Shown in pieces: positions 19,424-31,206 of a stretch of 64,000 nt of DNA. Under the pieces are notes generated by a model. The model had not been told where the DNA came from. It searched no databases and was given only the letters and a program-made list of their open reading frames with translations. Position 1 is the first letter of the stretch; the number at the start of each line of letters is the position of its first letter. The DNA is taken from NCBI GenBank assembly GCA_028015205.1, contig CM051511.1, positions 31,736,001-31,800,000 on the forward strand, read 5' to 3'. Origin of the DNA: Mytilisepta virgata (lineage: Eukaryota; Mollusca; Bivalvia; Mytilida; Mytilidae). The position numbers were made by a program, and so were the translations under genes.

Positions 19424-21302
19424 CGTCCGTCCGTCAGTCCGTCCGTCAGTCCTGTTCTTGTCACTGCAACTCCTCTGTAACCGCTTGACGGATTGCTTTC
19501 ATATTTAGTAGGATTGTTGGTTATGATGTGTATATGTGCATACTATACCACCATATTGATTGGATAATTTTTGTGGGAGTTGTGGGACTTAGACTATTTT
19601 CAGTTAAAATACCAAAGTATCATCTTGTCACTGCAACTCCTCTAAAACCGCTTAATGGATTGCTTTCATATTTGGTAGGATTGTTGGTCATGATGTGTAG
19701 ATGTGCATACTTTACTGCCTTATTGATCCGATTAATTTTATTTCAGTTATTGGACTTAGACTATTTTCAGCTAAAAAAGCAAGTATCATCTTGTCACTGC
19801 AACTCCTCTGAAATCCCTTAATGGATTGCTTTCATATTTGGTAGGATGGTTGGTCATGATGTTTAGATGTGCATACTTTACTGCCTTATTGATCCAATTA
19901 ATTATACCCCACGCAACGAGTTGTGGAGGGTATAATGTTTTTGACCCGTCCGTCCGTCCGTCCGTCAGTCCTGTTTCTTGTCATCGCAACTCCTCTCAAA
20001 CCACACAACAGAATTTCACGAAACCTTTTTAGATAATAAGGACATACTATGTAGTTGTGCATATCGACAGGAAATTGCGATTCAATTTTTTTTCTAGGAG
20101 TTACACCCCTTTGAACTTATTTACTTTAATGTACTACTGCAACAGTTTGTCATCGCAACTCCTCTCAAACCACACAACAGAATTTCATGAAACCTTTTCA
20201 GATAATAAGGGCATACTACGTAGATGTGCATATCGACAGGAAATTGTGATTCAATTTTTTTTCTAGGAGTTACACCCCTTTGAACTTATATACTTTAATG
20301 TACTACTGCAACAGTTTGTCATCGCAACTCCTCTCAAACCACACAACAGAATTTCATGAAACCTTTTCAGATAATAAGGACATACTATGTAGATGTGCAT
20401 ATCGACAGGAAATTGCGATTCAATTTTTTTTCTAGGAGTTACACCCCTTTGACCTTATTTACTTTAATGTACTACTGCAACAGTTTGTCATTGCAACTCC
20501 TCTCAAACCACACAACAGAATTTCATGAAACCTTTTTAGATAATAAGGACATACTACGTAGATGTGCATATCGACAAGAAATTTCGATTCAATTTTTTTT
20601 CTAGGAGTTACACCCCTTTGAACTTATTTACTTTAATGTACTACTGCAACAGTTTGTCATCGCAACTCCTCTCAAACCACACAACAGAATTTCATGAAAC
20701 CTTTTCAGATAATAAGGACATACCACGTAGATGTGCATATCGACAGGAAATTACGATTCAATTTTTTTTCTAGGAGTTACACCCCTTTGAACTTATTTAC
20801 TTTAATGTACTACTGCAACAGTTTGTCATCGCAACTCCTCTCAAACCACACAACAGAATTTCATGAAACCTTTTCAGATAATAAGGACGTACTACGTAGA
20901 TGTGCATATCGACAGGAAATTGCGATTCATTTTTTTTCTAGGAGTTACGCCCCTTTGAACTTATTTACTTTAATGTACTACTGCAACAGTTTGTCATCGC
21001 AACTCCTCTCAAACCACACAAAAGAATTTCATGAAACCTTTTCAGATAATAAGGACATACTACGTAGATGTGCATATCGACAGGAAATTACGATTCAATT
21101 TTTTTCTAGGAGTTACACCCCTTTGAACTTATTTGCCTCACTGTACTATTACTGTTGACTACTCTCGCTTGGAATTTAAATTTCCCAATATGCTGCCATT
21201 CAAATTAGGATAAATATGTGAAGGTAAGCATTTGATTGTGTTCATTTTACTTGTGAAGTGAGATTTTGTTTCTCCAGTGACAATATGAAGACGTGGGGTA
21301 TG
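19371..21302 (+). mobile_element. Helentron/Pearl-like element, family C, composite
   Basis: The 5' end is TATACCCCACG with the nested hairpin TTATACCC/GGGTATAA around CGCAAC/GTTGCG, then GACCCGTCCGTCCGTCCGTC. The 3' end is CGTGGGGTAT followed by hairpin GTGAGC-gt-GCTCAC. There are two arrays: about three units of roughly 175 bp, then a second 5' terminus at 19903 with its own GTCC tract, then about seven units of roughly 168 bp. It appears to be one element inserted in, or recombined with, a sibling. Confidence 0.75.
19979..21158 (+). repeat. Tandem array, ~168-bp unit, about seven copies
   Basis: CGCAACTCCTCTCAAACCAC recurs near 19985, 20153, 20323, 20491, 20660, 20829 and 20999. Because the unit is near a multiple of three, long repetitive frames of 69-154 codons run through it. 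They repeat with the DNA and show no independent protein signal. Confidence 0.85.
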
Positions 21303-21637
21303 TGAGCGTGCTCACAAAGGTTCTTTAATTTTACATGCTTTATTGGTGAATGGGACTTTTTCACTGTGCATTTTATAGACAGTGATTGGCTTTAAAGCAG
21401 GTTTGACTGTAGTTGGCGTTCTTAATTTTAATCCATTGACCTGAATCGTCTTTTGCTTTAAGGTTAAACCTTTGTCGTTTATTTTCTAAAATTTTCCTGT
21501 ATAGCAATATTTCGAGCAGCGATCTTTATTTTCACTGCACATACACCATTGGAAGGAGTCTGAATAATTATAGAACAGGTTCGTGCAAGAAATTACATGC
21601 AAGATCGTCATTATGTTATTTTGGACAAAACCGTTTT

Positions 21638-22033
21638 AAAATAACAATCCAAAGATACTAATATTAGATATAGTAAATTTATACAATGCTGTAAACGACG
21701 CATGTCAAGGAGTTACCTCTCATCAGCAGCATTAAAACCGAAACATTTGGAAGACCAAAAAACAAACTTATATTAAACAAGAAGTACTCAACCAAAAATA
21801 CCGAAATAGGAAGCCAAATGTCAGCTAAGGAGATCTACCATGTGCAATACAAGGAATGAACCCTTAGTATTTCTATTATTTTTGAATTTTGCTAAATACT
21901 GGTAATTTCTGTAACAAATCAATGAATAATCATGTCAGACAAGTCTGACGACTGGGTTGGCGAATACCCTCGGGGAACTAGGGTCCACAAGCAGAGGCAT
22001 CATCCCAGGAGTTTCAAAATAACAATCCAAAGA
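21638..22033 (-). mobile_element. R1 retrozyme-like monomer with mutated ribozyme
   Basis: A full R1 unit starting AAAATAACAATCCAAAGATA and ending GTTTC, followed by the first 17 bases of another unit (AAAATAACAATCCAAAG). That shows the source molecule was multimeric or circular. Confidence 0.75.
21686..21732 (-). ncRNA. Degenerate hammerhead ribozyme (R1)
   Basis: On the minus strand stem I (ATGCTG/CAGCAT), CTGATGA and stem II are kept, but the core GAAA reads GACA and a stem III base pair is lost (GTTT for GTAT). The A-to-C change at a core position should abolish cleavage. Confidence 0.65.
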
Positions 22034-22314
22034 AACTAAAGTTAACGTCGATATTCAACGACCTTTGTACATGTTGTAAGTAACCACTAATTTCTATACG
22101 GAGGAATACTAGTACTTTTTCATGTTATACTGTTGCCATTACAGTCGTTATAACGAATTTTTACCATCAATTGACTTCTATCCTTCATATCTCAATACAT
22201 GGTATCCACTGATTTGGGACTAGTTCAGGATCGACTTTGTTGGACCATTGAAATGGGTGTCGTAATTGATTAAAATCTGAGATACTCTGTAGTTGTTTGT
22301 TGTTTATTATTTGC

Positions 22315-23012
22315 CAAATGGAATTAAGCTTGGCAGGAGGCTTCTATGGAAGGTCCTTTATAAAGTTTGATAGTTAGTCCCTATTAGGATAACAAGCATG
22401 GCCGCCAAGGGCAATTGCTTGGCCGAATGGATCAAAATTTGACAGGAAGCATATATGGGGAGGAGGGTCCTTTATAACGTTTCCTCATTTCGTCACGATT
22501 GACTGCAAATATGGCCGCAATGGGCAGTTCTTGTTTCTGATTGGCTGATATCGAATGACACTTGACAGGAAGCATCTTTTGGGTTTTCTTTACAAAGTTT
22601 CCTCATTTTGTCCAGATCAGGCAACAAACATGTGCGCCATGGCAATTCTTGTTTCTGATTGGTTGATTTAAAAATCTTTTTTTCTCTGAAACTGCTTTGG
22701 CCAAATAGAACCAAACTTGCTTTAAATTAAACATGGCCTAAATGTTCCTCATAATGTGCTGATCAGCTGTTGTTACTTTGTTGCCAATCTTTCATTCAAG
22801 ATGGCCATCAGCTGAGGACGTAGGTTAGCATAAGACCCTATGGGAAATACATGCAAAAATCTTCTGGAGAAAAGCCAAATTTTATTATAAGTTGACTTAT
22901 TAGTAGAATCACAACACTTCATAATGATAGGGAGAAGTGACTTCTCTCTTTGAAGTACATCAATAAAAACATGCCAGGTGAGCGATACACGCTCAGCCCT
23001 CTCAGCATCTAG
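22315..23012 (+). mobile_element. Helentron/Pearl-like element, family B copy 2, 5'-truncated
   Basis: It contains family B monomer words (TTTGCCAAATGGAAT, GACAGGAAGCAT, 'tttcctcatttcgtc') and the family's 3' end, AGGTGAGCGATACACGCTC with CATCTAG at 23012. The 5' hairpin and CGTCC tract are missing. Confidence 0.6.
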
Positions 23013-23099
23013 TTTCCTAATGTCACGTTCTTCTCTCGAAAAGTAATTAAACTTTTGAGATTTAGCCTAGTGAACTGTCCTTATCCCAGCTTAGACTAT

Positions 23100-24130
23100 C
23101 CTTATTCCAACTTAGTCTGTCTTTATCCAAAACAAACCTGCTGCAAGCAAATTTGATTACAGGAATCAAACTTAAATGTTCGCAGATGTTTGCAGGTAGC
23201 CGCAACCTTTTTGCGAAACTGCAGCATTACTGCAATATCGCAGAAACAACGCGGGAAATTACTGTTCGGAAGAAAATTGCAGAAAAACTTATTAAACCTG
23301 GGCATGCCTATATGTAGTTTCCACTTCCTGCTAGTTTAAATTTGAAATTGATGGGAATGACCATGATCTAAGTTGTTATATGAATAAGTGCATAATTTGA
23401 AGAACCAAAGATGGTATTCCATGATGTAAGATGTTTCATTTATGTTGATTTAAACACAAAATTCAATGTTGAATGTTTTATATATATAATAATATATAAT
23501 TATGGCAATTACAGTTGCATTCATGTATAATTAAAAACTGAAATCAATATAAGTATATATACCACATCCATAATTTGTATTATGGAACATCATATTTTTT
23601 TAAAATTAGGACAATTAGCAGCTAAATGAAATAATTGCTCATTTTGTTAATTTACACATGCAGACAAAATGAATTCTTCCAACAAAAGATTTCAGACATA
23701 TCATAAGTGACAATTAATGCAGATGAAATATTCATGCCCACCTAAACCATTTATTTTCCTATAATACAATAGCCATGTTTTGATGATCATTGCCAAGTTT
23801 GATAATAAATACAAGAATTGATTTTTATCATGTGTATAGAATTCTAATTTTTAAACATAAAGTGTATATATGCTGTGATATTCGCAGAAACATCGCAAGA
23901 CACCATATAAGGCTATCTATGATCGCGGGAAGATTGTAGATCTGCTGCAACCAAAATTTGTATTGTTCAAAATCTTTTGTCGACCTAGCTGCGATGTTCG
24001 CAGAAAACATCGCAGAAACCATATAAGAGATTTTATTAGTTTGCGGCAATACTAATTTGCATGGTAAACATATTGCAGCACGCCTGTCGCAAACATTCGC
24101 AGGAAGGATTTTATTTTGGTAAGGGTGTTT
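23100..24130. repeat. Repeat rich in CGCAGAAA and GCGATGTTCGC palindromes
   Basis: 'aatatcgcagaaacaacgcg' (23230-23255), 'tgtgatattcgcagaaacat' (23874-23893) and 'gcgatgttcgcagaaaacat' (23991-24010), plus other GCAG words, cluster at the two ends of an AT-rich kilobase. It is possibly a decayed inverted-repeat transposon; its ends could not be fixed. Confidence 0.3.
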
Positions 24131-24729
24131 GTGACACTGGATCCGGTTTTTCAAAATGGAATTTGGTATTTATTCAGCACCATTTTAGTTGCAGACTACC
24201 CAGGGCAACATATGCACATCTGAAAGGATAACGTATTGATACATAGAAATTCAAGTCTTTCTATTTTCATATACGAGCAAAAATTTAATTTGAATCCTTG
24301 TAAATGGCCATATGTCAAAACTGGGGGCTGTTTATATTGAAAGCCATTGGCTAAACTTTGAAGGCCTTTGATACCAGAAGATAAGTGAAACGAAGATCTT
24401 TTAGCTGCTGCTTGTATTATCATTTCCAAATATACTTTTACACCGCAGATTTCTTCAAAAAGGACCCAAACAAATTTACAAAAGAAGTCTACAAGACTTA
24501 TCACGAGACGAAGCTTAAAAGGAAAGTACTATGAAAAGAAAATTTACACAATATAAGAACTCAGTGATAAGGCTGAAATATGAAACAAGAAAAAAGACCT
24601 GAGTCCAGAGACATCGCTCTAAACATGAAATTCAAAAACCATGTACGCGGTTCTAAAGGGAATGCAGACAAGAAGAAAAACCTCTACAGAAACATAAGAC
24701 ATAAGTAATTCAAAAACTTCCACAATGCG

Positions 24730-24735
24730 TTTATT
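24730..24735 (-). promoter_or_regulatory. Poly(A) signal of the cGAS-like gene
   Basis: TTTATT on the + strand (AATAAA on the minus strand) about 40 bases after the TGA. Confidence 0.5.
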
Positions 24736-24775
24736 TAATCGTTTATCAGAAAAGAAATTGAATTAATTAACACTT

Positions 24776-26110
24776 TCATGTTTCACTGTCAATTTTTCCA
24801 AACTGAACATAAAGGGTTTGTTTAACGTATTGTATTTCTTCGTTTAAACTGTATGATTTCATACCCATTGACTGAAGTTTGTGAACAAATTCAAATAAAT
24901 ATTGAATTATTTCCAATGGAGGCTTCGGTGACCTGCTTTCAGGACAAAAGTACCATATATTTGTATTTGGAATAATAAACTTTGGAAGAAAACCATCTAC
25001 AGCTGTGTTGTTCAAGATATGAATAATGTCAATAAGGCATTCTCCAATATGTTTTCCAAAGCATTTGTGGTCATGCTCTAAGATAACATTTTTAATCATG
25101 TGAGAACTTAGCAATTTCAGTGTTGACATGTGACTTATTAATGGCGGCTCGCGTTGACAAATAAATTTCAAAACTCGATAACAAATCCAGTGATTTTCTT
25201 GAACTATATCAATCAATTTACATTCGGTATCTGAAAACGAGAAAAACCAACAAGGACAGCATTTGTTATTTACAGAGCATTCAAAACATTTCACGTTTTG
25301 ACCTCCAGATGGCGTCACAAGTGCGATGCTTTCTGATTCTTCATACAAGCATATCCAAAGACTTTTACGAATGTGATCCTTGATTTCTAGCATTATCTCC
25401 TTCAGACATTGAAAAGCATATACGATATCAACTGATATTTCTGTGACCTTTTTTGTTTTTTGCGAAGTCCATTTCAAAAATACAATGATATTTGGACCAG
25501 ATCCATTTACAGAATTTTCTTCTATGCTAAGTTTTCCAGTCAAGCGGTTGATAGTTTTCTTGTTCTCGTCATTGATTATGACAACAATCGATTGTTTAAT
25601 ATAGTTCTGTAATAAAACGACTACTTTCGACGGCATTATTATTTTATTCTCTCTCAAACCTTGCCTTTCGCCTTCTGACTCGTGTAATTCGTTTGAGAAT
25701 TTGAGCTCAGTACAAGTGTCGTAACCTTGGACACTATCACACAGGTCTTCCCATTGAGACTGGTGTGATTCGTTAAGAGATATATGTGCACGACTTGGAT
25801 ACCCATTCATCACTGTAATTTCACAATCAGCCGGAAGTTCTATATGAACAACATAATCTAGTTCGTCCAGCTGGTTTACCTTTGTCATATCGAAAGCGCC
25901 ACCTACGCCTATTGTTTTTGTCGGTTTGAACCTACAATCTAACTTCCCAACCTCTGTTGTGATGCGGTAAACCATGTTGGATACTGATGTACGAATATCC
26001 TGATATTCTTCCACCAATATATCAGGAGTTGCCCATCTATTGATGTCGTTGATACATTTTTCCAGCGGACATTGTTTATGTTTTCCTTTGGTTGAAAACT
26101 TTTTTATTTT
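24776..26110 (-). CDS. cGAS-like gene, exon 2 (main coding exon)
   Basis: 444 codons plus TGA. It starts KIKKFSTKGKHKQCPLEKC right after the cag at 26113-26111. The apparent start at 26017 is an internal TTG; the frame continues upstream to the splice acceptor. Confidence 0.85.
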   Translation of the reverse strand, partial: KIKKFSTKGKHKQCPLEKCINDINRWATPDILVEEYQDIRTSVSNMVYRITTEVGKLDCRFKPTKTIGVGGAFDMTKVNQLDELDYVVHIELPADCEITVMNGYPSRAHISLNESHQSQWEDLCDSVQGYDTCTELKFSNELHESEGERQGLRENKIIMPSKVVVLLQNYIKQSIVVIINDENKKTINRLTGKLSIEENSVNGSGPNIIVFLKWTSQKTKKVTEISVDIVYAFQCLKEIMLEIKDHIRKSLWICLYEESESIALVTPSGGQNVKCFECSVNNKCCPCWFFSFSDTECKLIDIVQENHWICYRVLKFICQREPPLISHMSTLKLLSSHMIKNVILEHDHKCFGKHIGECLIDIIHILNNTAVDGFLPKFIIPNTNIWYFCPESRSPKPPLEIIQYLFEFVHKLQSMGMKSYSLNEEIQYVKQTLYVQFGKIDSET

Positions 26111-27613
26111 CTGGACAGAGAAAAAAAAATAAATTAGTTATCAGAGTTTCATTTGGCTATGTGATAAAACAATTTACCGCCGTTATCACGATTTGATTGA
26201 AGTTTGTATCGTATATCCGTACGTCTATATCGCCCTGTAGATTTTTGTAGAAAACTCTATACCAAGACCTGTTCTGACGCAATAAACGTTAATGGAGGAT
26301 GACCCGACTATATACATGATTATCAGCAATTTGATATCACCTGCAGTTATTACTGACGTTGACCAGCGTTTGACACGACGTTATGAAGACTTAACCTTGA
26401 CCTTAAGTAATTAGTACTTGAAAGAACATAGAAAAGCTATAGTTTTTCCGTAAAATATTATCGCGTTCTCAGCAGATAGATATATATAATATATACTTCT
26501 CGAACTAAGACTAGATGTCTTAGAACTAAAGAATGGGTCACATTGCAAATGCTTTCTTTTTGTGCTGTCTTTGTTCTAATTCTTGCTTTCTTTTTGTGGT
26601 GTTTTTATTCTTATTCTTTAGTTTGCTGCTTTATTTCCGGATTATTTCCAACTTTAACAAGACTTACATATAACTTACTATGAGGTAGTTTAAGTTTCAT
26701 AAATTGACCAAAGTAAAAGTTATTATATAACCTGTTCAAAAATGTATAAAAATCCTTATAATTTAACTTTCAAAAATTTGAACTCTGTAGATAAAGAAAT
26801 GCAAAATGACAAGGTGACCCTGACATTTGACCTTTGACCTAAAAAAAGCTTAGCCTCTGGTATTCTCTATATTTACAAACAGTTTTATGCTTTCCACTCC
26901 TTCCCCTTACCCTAGATAATTGATCTAAATAATAACGTTATACTTCAAAATAAAACAAAATTCACTGATACACTGGAACACAGGACAGAACTGTGAAATG
27001 AAAATGGTTTCTACCATCAAAATCAGGATAGAATTATTTAATGAACGCATGCCATAATTCACATGCAGTAGGTGATTTCCAATCAGTTTCAATGTCAACG
27101 TTGAGCAGCAGCAGCCACTGCGTGTGGGATAGGATCTGAACCAAAAGAAGACTCTTTGTAGAGGGTATTGCTATCAATCAAAGTTGTAAAGTATTTGATA
27201 GAGTAGTTTCAGAGGAGATAATTTTTGAATAGTGGCCTACCAAAATCAAAGTTAGCCTCGTAGAAATTTATGTGACAGTAATTTAGAAAAGTTCACTGTA
27301 CAAATCAAAACGACGGTAACATTTAATGCCAATGTTTGTTTATCACTCCATTAAATTCACTTCAAAGTTGTCGTATATTTTCTGAAATAATACTATGAGA
27401 AAAATATCCTTTCTGTTAAATAAATCTATAAAATTTCTTTAAAGTTGAGATTTTTGTAGCGACAAAATTAGATCAAATCGAGGAACTGTCACATTTTAAC
27501 ATTAAACCCAGCGGAAAGCTTTTATTTTCAATGAAAAATTCTTTACATAATATATCTACTTTTACCATTAAACTTACCAAACATCCTGTTAATTTTGATG
27601 ACCAACCAGCCAT
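24776..27613 (-). CDS. Mab-21 domain / cGAS-like nucleotidyltransferase gene
   Basis: Two exons, 27613-27578 and 26110-24776, join in phase 0 to 456 aa. The start ATG opens MAGWSSKLTGCL at a gtaagt donor; the acceptor is ttttttttctctgtccag. The fold signature is G-G (residues 82-83) in GVGGAFDM, then DELDYVV with E95 and D97, and ISVDIV with D240. These equal the metal-binding E-x-D...D triad of cGAS-type enzymes. The C-terminal half (HMSTLKLLSSHMIKNVILEH, FLPKFIIPNTN) is the Mab-21 helical domain, with a Cys-rich stretch near residues 287-300. There is no membrane span. Such proteins sense nucleic acids and make cyclic dinucleotide signals for STING, and are expanded in bivalves. Activity and ligand are inferred only. 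Confidence 0.85.
26111..27577 (-). other. Intron of the cGAS-like gene
   Basis: AT-rich, with GT-AG ends. No repeat or second gene was recognised inside. Confidence 0.55.
27578..27613 (-). CDS. cGAS-like gene, exon 1
   Basis: The 36-base exon ATG..TTG encodes MAGWSSKLTGCL and ends at the donor gtaagt (revcomp of 27572-27577). It joins exon 2 in phase 0. It is too short to call without its partner, but the frame and consensus donor fit. Confidence 0.6.
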
Positions 27614-27828
27614 TTTATTATCTTTTCATTCTATGTGAGAAAACAAAAGATGCATAGATATAATCAGAAACTAATGAACTTATAAAACAGTAAAAAAACA
27701 CTTAAAACCAAAATTTTAAAACATTATTAGGTCAATGTAGGTGTCAGTATATGCATATTTCGTCAAAGCCGAAAAACCAGTTCAAAAGCTACTGAAAGCC
27801 AAAATAACCGAAAAGGACCCCCCCCCTC

Positions 27829-28060
27829 CAAAAAAAAAAAACAAAAAACAAAAAACAAAAACAATTTTAACGTTTTAGCTCACGAGGTAACTGTGCGCCA
27901 CACTCGGACACATTATACGGACTCCAAGCCGACCAGTCCTTTGCACTAACTCCCTCCTAGATGCCGTGTACTTGGCGGAGTAGCAGCAAATACTAATTTT
28001 AATGTCTTTGGTTTGACCCGGATGGGGATCGAACCCACGACCTTCCGCACCGAAAACCTG
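27829..28060 (-). mobile_element. tRNA-derived SINE, 5'-truncated
   Basis: The minus strand carries GGGTTCGATCCCC (revcomp of 28024-28036), a perfect pol III B box after GCGGAAGGTCGT. The body contains CCAAGTACACGGCATCTAGG and a T/G-rich tail (TTTTTGTTTTTTG units at 27829-27862). No A box is found upstream, so it begins inside the tRNA-like head. Confidence 0.5.
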
Positions 28061-28930
28061 AAATGACAAATCGATATGGTAAAAAGTCCTGTAATTATCT
28101 ATAGACTGAAATAATTGAATACTTTGATGAAATACTAAGTTTGATAGGAAAAACCGTGAAAATATTTCTATCTAACGTAGTAAATTGCTTTCTTTGCTTA
28201 TATCATGCTCATTTAGTATAATGGTCTATAGATACTCCAGTGACTTAATACTTACAGGAACTGGCAGTAAAAGCCCTTCGGGTCTTCAGGTTGCTTGTGG
28301 CATCTTCAGAAAGTTTTTAGACCCGGAATAATATGATATGATTAAATATCAATCAATGTTTGGGAATTCCGCTGTTATCAAATGTTACACGACAATATTT
28401 ATATGTAAAATTTTCAGTTTTTATCTCTTTATGACCTCGCAACTTGACATTTGAACTTTCCCTAGGTTTAAGTATGATAAAATTTAATTTAAATTTAAAA
28501 ATTGAGCTCGAAAACTGTTCAATCAATTTCTGGATTTATTTGGACTTCATCTGAAATATACATGTTCTAAGTAACATTTTTGCATTTAATTTCACTTTTG
28601 TTTATTCAACCATAAAGTGTGATTTAGCTAATAACATTAATTATAATCGGCATATGGAACTTTCACATCGGACAATAATACTGTTTTAATATATCTATTC
28701 ATGTTTCGTAACTGTTACTTATCAACTTTTGTTTGTTGTTGTTTTACTAATGTATAAATAAGACAGTTTAAAATTTTACAGTGGTCTCGGAATTACATGT
28801 AATTGTAACATTTCGGACCAAATTCGAAATCAACATACAAAATCTTCGACGACTTAGAATTAATTTTAAAATATAGTTCTCAGTTTAAGAGCGCGAATTT
28901 TACTTCACGCTCATCTTTTTCAGTGGACTT
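28061..28930. other. Intergenic, no gene seen
   Basis: AT-rich spacer between the SINE and the first RT fragment. It lies upstream of the cGAS-like start codon on the minus strand, so part of it may be promoter, but no motif stood out. Confidence 0.4.
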
Positions 28931-28933
28931 GAA

Positions 28934-29440
28934 ATTAAAGAGACCACAGACACACCAAATTCTGCTTCATATCTAGATTTGTACTCGTAGATATATGTTA
29001 ATGGGCGATTGATATCAAAACTTAATTATTTTGACTTTCCGTTTGTGAACTTCCCCTGTCTTTGCCGTAACATACCAATGTCTCCAATCTATGGGGTGTA
29101 CATTTCACAGTTGATTCGATATCCCCTTGCATGGGACATATACGACGACCTTTTTGGCCAGGAGAGAGAGGAAGGGTTATGTTCAGTCTCTGTTAATTTC
29201 ATCACTCCAAAGGTTGAAATTACGGTCATCATCTCGAATTGATTGGGCGATATACGAAGTTTCTATCTCACGTATGAGACTAGATATCTTCAATTATATT
29301 TACGTCTTTCTGGAATTGACACCTCAACGGATTTGACACTTCACTGGATTTTACTGTCATTGTGACTAGTACTGGTGCTGTTAACGGAGCATGACATGAT
29401 TGCCCTTCCGGAGTACTGATGACACTCCGGATTTTATGGG
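28934..29440 (+). pseudogene. Reverse transcriptase relic, subfamily 1, with 3' tail
   Basis: Broken frames give LEIKETTDTPNSASYLDLYS then NGRLISKL, YFDFPFVNFPCLCRNIP and GVYISQLIRYPLAWDIYDDL. This is the same conserved block as in the better preserved copy at 30.4-30.6 kb. After the frameshifts near 29170 comes the tail GGAGCATGACATGATTGCCC. It is a C-terminal piece only. Confidence 0.65.
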
Positions 29441-29867
29441 GTTCAAATTGCTTGTGTTTTGGGTTTTGTCTCGTTTAGTTATATATTTCCTCAGTTTTAC
29501 TATGTATCCTATTTCTTTTCATTTTTTCTTGTAGCGTTTGTTCTCCTTGTCAGTGGATGTGACCCCGTTTGCAATATGAAAACCGCGAACATGAATAGAC
29601 CCCGTAACCTTTTCAATTTTTTAAAGGAAGGAACTGTTTATCTCAAGAAAACTTATAAATGAGAATGATTCTTTACGAAAAGAATGTATTAATATCAATA
29701 TTGTTATATATATATATATAGCGACCTATTATTCCATGTCACATGAGCGGTTTATGTTTAAGCTTAAACTACTAAAGTAGGTTATATAAGCATGACAAGT
29801 ATATCCTGTTCCAAAATTTAGAATACTTAAAATTTAATTTTCATTTTTTTCTGTAATGCTAATAAAG

Positions 29868-31013
29868 ACTTAAAGGATATTTTACGATCTCGGTCCATTT
29901 CAGTCTGTAACAGCATAAAAACATTTGATTTCTCTACCCTCTATACCACCATTCCTCATTCACAACTGAAGGAGAAGTTGAAAGATCTAATCCATCGATG
30001 CTTTCAAAATAAAAATGGCAACAACAGATACACATACCTTGTCATTGGTAGAGATAAATCATACTTTGTTAAAAACCACTCTAAATCTAACAAAAAATAT
30101 ATAGAGGTTGAATTGTCCTGATGATTGAATTTTTGATCGACAACATATTTGTTCAATTTGGTGGACGTGTTTTCCAACAGACAATTGGCATTCCTATGGG
30201 TACTAATTGTGCGCCACTACTGGCCGACTTGTTCCTTTACTCATATGAGGCAGACTTCCTTGACGGGCTTCTTAAAGAAAAACAGAAGAAATTATCCCGT
30301 ACCTTTAATTTCAGCTTCCGCTACATAGATGATGTCTTATCACTCAACAATTCACGTTTTGGGAATTTCTTACATCTCATCTATCCCAATGAGCTCGAAA
30401 TTAAGGATACAACAGACACTGCCAAGTCTGCATCTTATCTTGACCTTCACCTCGAAATTGACACCAGAGGAAGGTTGAATACAAAACTTTACGACAAACG
30501 GGATGACTTTGACTTTCCAATCGTCAACTTCCCATTTTTGAGCGGCAATATTCCAGATGCGCCGGCGTATGGAGTATATATTTCACAACTCATACGTTAT
30601 TCCAGAGCTTGTGACATATACATTGACTTCCTGGACAGAGCCCGGCTTCTGACAGAAAAGTTGCTCAGACAGGGGTACGTTGCTCCTAAGCTGAAGTCAT
30701 CCTTATTAAAGTTTTATGGGCGTCATCATGACTTGGTTGACAGGTATGAAAAAACCGTTTCCCAAAATGAAAATGGACCTGTTCCATTGATATTATCCCT
30801 TCCGCATATCGGATTTGACATGGACAGCATGGCGGGTCCTCCTGAGTCTACCCCCGGTTTTTTGGTGGGGTCCATGTTGTTCATATGTTTTTAGTTTTTA
30901 ATTGTAGTGCATGTATTGTTTTGGTCTTGTCTTCGTTGTTCTTAGGAGTTTGTCAGTTGTTACGATTTTTCTCTCCTTCGAATATTCCTTTGGTATTTCT
31001 TGACTTTACTTAG
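29868..31013 (+). pseudogene. Penelope-type reverse transcriptase relic, subfamily 2
   Basis: The first block (29868-30120) reads SICNSIKTFDFSTLYTTIPH-like sequence, then LVIGRDKSYFVKNHSKSNKK. A frameshift near 30118 leads to a 257-codon frame with GIPMGTNCAPLLADLFLYSY, then FNFSFRYIDDVLSLNNSRFG (the YIDD catalytic box), DLHLEIDTRGRLNTKLYDKR and YGVYISQLIRYSRACDIYID. These are RT palm and thumb motifs of a family very common in bivalves, which I place with Penelope-like elements. No GIY-YIG endonuclease is seen. The tail to 31013 matches the inverted copy at 31769. Confidence 0.75.
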
Positions 31014-31206
31014 TACATCATCCGTCAAAGTTTCTCATGTTTTAAAATGGTCAACAATATTGATGGCCCTACTGCATTTATATATGTTTAAAAGAACAAT
31101 ATAAAAATCTTGCTTATTGTCATAAAAGCCACTACATCAAGTTCCTACATTTTCAAAAGTCTTTATTAGCATTATTGTGGATTTTCATATATTCTTTTGA
31201 TTATAG

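Larger units (their letters stand above)
19310..21409. mobile_element. TA-flanked MITE, host of a nested insertion
   Basis: CAGTCAAACCTGtctataaa at 19310 and CAGGTTTGACTG at 21398-21409 are inverted termini with TA on both outer sides. This suits a Tc1/mariner-pogo class MITE. Its interior is interrupted by the Helentron-like element at 19371-21302, leaving about 60 and 107 bases of the MITE. Confidence 0.65.

Noticed and set aside
20356..21158. Repetitive 69-154 codon frames as a repeat protein
   Set aside because: They follow exactly the 168-bp DNA tandem units of a Helentron-like element, with no start, signal or codon pattern of a gene.
24196..24504. 102-codon minus-strand frame downstream of the cGAS-like gene
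   Set aside because: No domain was recognised, and it follows the poly(A) signal of the gene; treated as chance.
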